A stretch of DNA of 64,000 bases. Source: Paraburkholderia franconis (lineage in GTDB: Bacteria; Pseudomonadota; Gammaproteobacteria; Burkholderiales; Burkholderiaceae). Numbering within the stretch: position 1 is the first letter of the stretch; each line of letters starts with the position of its first letter. The notes below the pieces were generated by a model, which did no database searches, was not told where the DNA came from, and saw only the letters and a program-made list of their open reading frames with translations. Position numbers and translations under genes: made by a program. Positions 61,036 to 64,000 of the stretch are shown piece after piece. The stretch spans positions 62,001-126,000 of the forward strand of contig NZ_WHNP01000019.1 in assembly GCF_009362735.1 (NCBI RefSeq), in the 5' to 3' direction.

Positions 61036-61416
61036 ATGGGAAATGCGACAAGGGATACCATCGTCCGACTGCGGGCTGGTGAGATTCTGCGAGAAATGGG
61101 CAGGACCCTCTGGTATCTCCGCGCGATTCTGGCTGGCCTTCTTGTCCTGTTCGTTCTGCTGACGCTCGGCATGTACCACTGGGGCGGTCCTGTTGAGACG
61201 GCGAACCGCACACCTTCGCCGATGGATGAAACCGTGTACTTCTGCGCGATTACGGCGCTGACGATCGGATATGGCGATGTGGTGCCCACTTCGACGTTTG
61301 GTCGGATCGACGCCGTATTGCTCGGGTTGATCGGCGTGGTGTTTACGGGGCTGATCGTTGCGGCGGCCGTCCGTGGGGTGCAGGAAGCCGCGCGCCTGTC
61401 GGGCGCAGCGGATTAG
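61036..61416 (+). CDS. Two-TM potassium-channel-like protein
   Basis: 126 residues with two helices (about 27-48 and 90-112) flanking a pore loop with the selectivity filter TIGYGD. There is no RCK or cyclic-nucleotide domain. The domain is Ion_trans_2. It could form a tetrameric K+ channel by itself. ATG with GAGGAG seven bases upstream; it lies 106 bp after the efflux operon. Confidence 0.85.
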   Translation: MGNATRDTIVRLRAGEILREMGRTLWYLRAILAGLLVLFVLLTLGMYHWGGPVETANRTPSPMDETVYFCAITALTIGYGDVVPTSTFGRIDAVLLGLIGVVFTGLIVAAAVRGVQEAARLSGAAD

Positions 61417-61489
61417 CCGGATAGAAAACCGGAATGGTCGACGGAAGTTGCAGGGAAGCAATCAGACGCAGCAAATCGACGGAGCACAT

Positions 61490-62539
61490 ATGCAGGCGCA
61501 CACCGATAGATGGGCGTGCGGTCAACTCGACGGTCCGCGAGCTCGCATGAAAACCGGCGCTGTCCGGTGCAAACGGTCACGTTACGCGCGATGGATGATG
61601 GGCGCGTATCTGCTCATCGCGCTGTTTTCCTCGCAGTCACATGCCCAAGGGACACCGAATCAACTGTCGAGCCGCACTGTGATAGGCGGTAACGTGAAGC
61701 AGCACGCCGACGCCGTGCTTGCCATCATGACGTACACGACCGTTCCCGATGTCACGACCAGTTCGCTGTCGATCAATAGCGGTGCCACGGGCAACCCGGG
61801 GTTTGGCCAGACGCAGCTCGGCGGCGGGTTCACGATCAGCAAGTCGTTTCCGTTGTACATGGAGGGCACGCTCGCCTATAGCCGCTACGACCCGACGTTC
61901 ATCGCCACGGATGGCGCCACGCAGCGCGAGGTGCCGACCCGATGGAACACCTTCAGCGGCACGGTGGGCCTCGGTTGGGATTTCCGGATCACCGATGAAC
62001 TCGTGTTCCGTCCCATCCTGAACGGTACGATCGGACGCGTGTCGAGCGATCTGAAGGTAGGACAGTCTGTCTTCAACCACGTCACGGACAGCAACCTCCA
62101 GTTTCTCGAGAATGGATCGCTGGACGCATACGGCTATGGCGGCTCGCTGATGCTCGACTACGAGCACTACCGCGAGAACTACGAAATCGACGCTGAACTG
62201 CGAGCCACCGATATCTATCTGCGCAGCTTTGGTGGCTCCGACGCCGTTCAGGGTTCAGCGATGGCGCAGCAACTGAGCTTGTGGACGCGCTGGCGCGCGC
62301 CGACCGGCTGGCGTGCGCTGGACCGGCCGGTCCGCTACGTGCTGGAGCTTGCCTACTCGCATTACTTCGGCGACAGCGCCGGCGTGCTGGGCTTCAACGA
62401 TCTGACGTCGCTGGGCGTCGGACTGGAACTCGACAGCAGCAAATATCCGATCGTCATCACTCGCACGCGCGCGCTCGTGAGATATGTGTTCGGACACAAT
62501 GTGCACGGCGTGTCGTTCGGGCTGGCGGTGAGCTTCTGA
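61490..62539 (+). CDS. Outer-membrane beta-barrel protein (solitary autotransporter-like)
   Basis: 349 residues. A long, Arg-rich signal region ends SSQSHAQG; a later ATG (61547) would give a more usual signal length, but only the ATG at 61490 has a GGAG five bases upstream. The mature part is antiparallel strands with aromatic girdles (PLYMEGTLAYSRYDP, LRSFGG, YVLELAYSHYFGD) and ends RYVFGHNVHGVSFGLAVSF, an outer-membrane C-terminal Phe signature. It resembles solitary outer-membrane autotransporter beta-domains. Function unknown. It is convergent with the SulP gene. Confidence 0.7.
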   Translation: MQAHTDRWACGQLDGPRARMKTGAVRCKRSRYARWMMGAYLLIALFSSQSHAQGTPNQLSSRTVIGGNVKQHADAVLAIMTYTTVPDVTTSSLSINSGATGNPGFGQTQLGGGFTISKSFPLYMEGTLAYSRYDPTFIATDGATQREVPTRWNTFSGTVGLGWDFRITDELVFRPILNGTIGRVSSDLKVGQSVFNHVTDSNLQFLENGSLDAYGYGGSLMLDYEHYRENYEIDAELRATDIYLRSFGGSDAVQGSAMAQQLSLWTRWRAPTGWRALDRPVRYVLELAYSHYFGDSAGVLGFNDLTSLGVGLELDSSKYPIVITRTRALVRYVFGHNVHGVSFGLAVSF

Positions 62540-62592
62540 TTCCTCGAAAACGTCGGCCGTTCGTCACGTGGATGCCGGCGATCGATCAACGT

Positions 62593-64000
62593 TTATGGCC
62601 GCTGTCCATTGGTTCCAACGTAGGCATCCACTGCGCTGCCCACGGTAGGATGGAAGCGCTCATCGCCGAGAATGTCGAGCAGTTCGAAACGCTTGAGCTT
62701 ATCGCGCACGGGGTCTTTCATTTCGGCGAAGTGCAACGCGACTCCGCGCTCGTCCAGAATTCGCGTCAGCGCCCGCAACATGTCGGCAGAAGTCACGTCG
62801 ACACTGGTCACGGGTTCGGCGGCCACCACGACCCTGCGCACGGGCGTCGGTGATTCGTCCACCGCTTCGAGCAGGCGTTCCTGAAAGAGCTCTGCATTTG
62901 CGAAGAACAACGGTGCATCCCAGCGGAACAGCAGCAGTCCCGGGATCCGCGTGGCATGCGGATAGCGCTTGATGTCATGGTAGCCGCGTAAATCCTCCAC
63001 GCGGCCGAGAACGGCGAAATGAGGCCGCCATCCGTCCCATAGAAATTCGATGACCGCAATCACCACCGCGATGCAAATGCCGGGAATCGCGCCGAAAACC
63101 GCGACTCCGGCAAAGCAGACGACAGAGAGCCAGAACTCCCATTGCTGAATGCGATAGATGCGCTTGAGGTCCGCGAATTCGAAGAGTCCGAGGGCCGCGG
63201 CAATGACGACGGCAGCCAGCGCGCTATTGGGCAGATAGCGCATCAGATTCGGCGCCACCATCAGAAGAAACGCTACCGCCACCGCGCCGACAACGCCCGT
63301 CAACTGCGTTCGGGCACCCGCCGCCTCCGCCACGGGCGTTCGCGACGAGCTGCTGCTGATCGGGAAACCCTGAAAGAAGCCGGCCGCCAGATTGGCTGCC
63401 CCAAGCCCGACCATTTCCTGGTTCGGATCGACGCGAGTGTGAAACCGCGCCGCGAAGGTGCGCGACAGCACGCTCGTATCCGCAAACGAGATCAGCGCGA
63501 CCGCGCAGCCGCCAAGCAATATCCTGACGAGATCGGCATCGCTCGCCCATGGCAACGCGAATGACGGCAGGCCTTGCGGAATCTTGCCCAGCACTTTCAC
63601 GCCGACGCTGTCGAGGTCGAATACGGTGACGCACAGCGTCGCCAGAACGACCGCGATCAGAATGCCCGGAACCTTCTCGAAGCGCTTGAGCGCGAGGATC
63701 AGCACAAGGCTTCCCGCGCCCACGGCGAAGCTGTACCAGTTGGCTTTGCCCGCAGCGATTGCGTTGCCGAGCGTCAGGAGGTCCCGCAGCGGACCTTGAT
63801 CGTCGAACGAAATCGCAAAGAGCTTCGGCAACTGGCTGATCAGCACGGTCAACGCAATGCCGTTCATATAGCCGTATCGAATCGGCTTGGACAACAGTTC
63901 CGTGATGAAACCGAGTCGCAAAAGCCCCATCACGATACAGAACACGCCGGAGACGATCGCCATCATGCTGGCCACCGCGATCGCGCGCGACGGATCGCCG
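62593..64000 (-). CDS. SulP-family anion transporter with STAS domain, 5' truncated by the window
   Basis: At least 468 residues reading in from the right edge. The transmembrane part has SKPIRYGYMNGIALTVLISQ and QEMVGLGAANLAAGFFQGFP with SSSSSRTPVAEAAGA, both SulP signatures. The C-terminal STAS domain (about the last 110 residues, LLFRWDAPLFFANAELFQER) ends VDAYVGT. The family carries sulphate, bicarbonate or dicarboxylates. The N-terminal 100 or so residues and the start are outside the window, so the exact start is unknown. Confidence 0.9.
   Translation of the reverse strand, partial: GDPSRAIAVASMMAIVSGVFCIVMGLLRLGFITELLSKPIRYGYMNGIALTVLISQLPKLFAISFDDQGPLRDLLTLGNAIAAGKANWYSFAVGAGSLVLILALKRFEKVPGILIAVVLATLCVTVFDLDSVGVKVLGKIPQGLPSFALPWASDADLVRILLGGCAVALISFADTSVLSRTFAARFHTRVDPNQEMVGLGAANLAAGFFQGFPISSSSSRTPVAEAAGARTQLTGVVGAVAVAFLLMVAPNLMRYLPNSALAAVVIAAALGLFEFADLKRIYRIQQWEFWLSVVCFAGVAVFGAIPGICIAVVIAVIEFLWDGWRPHFAVLGRVEDLRGYHDIKRYPHATRIPGLLLFRWDAPLFFANAELFQERLLEAVDESPTPVRRVVVAAEPVTSVDVTSADMLRALTRILDERGVALHFAEMKDPVRDKLKRFELLDILGDERFHPTVGSAVDAYVGTNGQRP

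Overview
The window is a high-GC (about 60-65 %) chromosomal segment from a beta-proteobacterium of the Burkholderiaceae, most likely Paraburkholderia, Caballeronia or a close relative. I infer this from codon use, porin and LysR/AraC sequence styles, and protein types typical of that group (BceF-like tyrosine autokinase, HpnI/HpnL-like proteins, chromosomal KfrA-type coiled coil, DUF2955 efflux). No tRNA, rRNA, CRISPR array, insertion sequence or prophage gene is visible.

Layout. 1-5.4 kb: end of a MOSC protein, then a tautomerase and an SDR on the minus strand. Opposite them runs a tight operon of DUF485, an ActP-like symporter, a b561-like cytochrome and nitronate monooxygenase, closed by a strong hairpin terminator. 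5.5-11.4 kb: a LysR and an AraC regulator, then an operon for a periplasmic redox module (MetA-like outer-membrane protein, Tat-exported flavoprotein, c-type cytochrome, NTF2-like protein). 11.5-18 kb: an acyltransferase-3 protein, a secreted NHL-type propeller, a decayed porin tail, a PAP2 phosphatase, and a glycosyltransferase fused to a degenerate receiver domain.

18.8-42 kb is an exopolysaccharide (EPS) locus of the Wzx/Wzy type. It holds a Wzz/Wzc-type tyrosine autokinase, two GT4 and one GT2 glycosyltransferases, a flippase, a polymerase/ligase-like protein with an overlapping PAP2 gene, a GDP-mannose-forming ManC, a priming undecaprenyl-phosphate glycosyltransferase, two different ATP-grasp proteins, a PslG-like glycosidase, a lipoprotein glycosidase, a histidine-rich duplicated lipoprotein and a GT9 enzyme. 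No Wza-type outer-membrane exporter and no Wzb-type phosphatase lie in the window, so they must be elsewhere or replaced. Long non-coding control regions separate the EPS transcription units and hold palindromes, shared motifs, a leader hairpin and a well-initiated 20-codon upstream ORF.

42.5-64 kb: an HpnI/HpnL-like pair, an 874-residue KfrA-like coiled coil built from heptad-phased duplications, a LysR/old-yellow-enzyme divergent pair, an MFS transporter, a second copy of the lipoprotein glycosidase, a small winged-helix protein, small secreted proteins, MarC, an AI-2E family permease, a three-gene efflux operon (OMF, HlyD, DUF2955), a two-TM potassium-channel-like protein, a beta-barrel protein and a truncated SulP transporter.

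How they fit: ManC and the priming enzyme start repeat-unit synthesis, the glycosyltransferases extend it, Wzx flips it, Wzy polymerises it, and the autokinase controls chain length and export. Acyl and ATP-grasp enzymes may decorate it, and the secreted glycosidases may trim it. The most unusual items are the GT/pseudo-receiver fusion, the glycosidase paralogues bracketing the locus with and without a two-repeat insert, the structured leader of the autokinase gene, and the histidine-rich lipoprotein.
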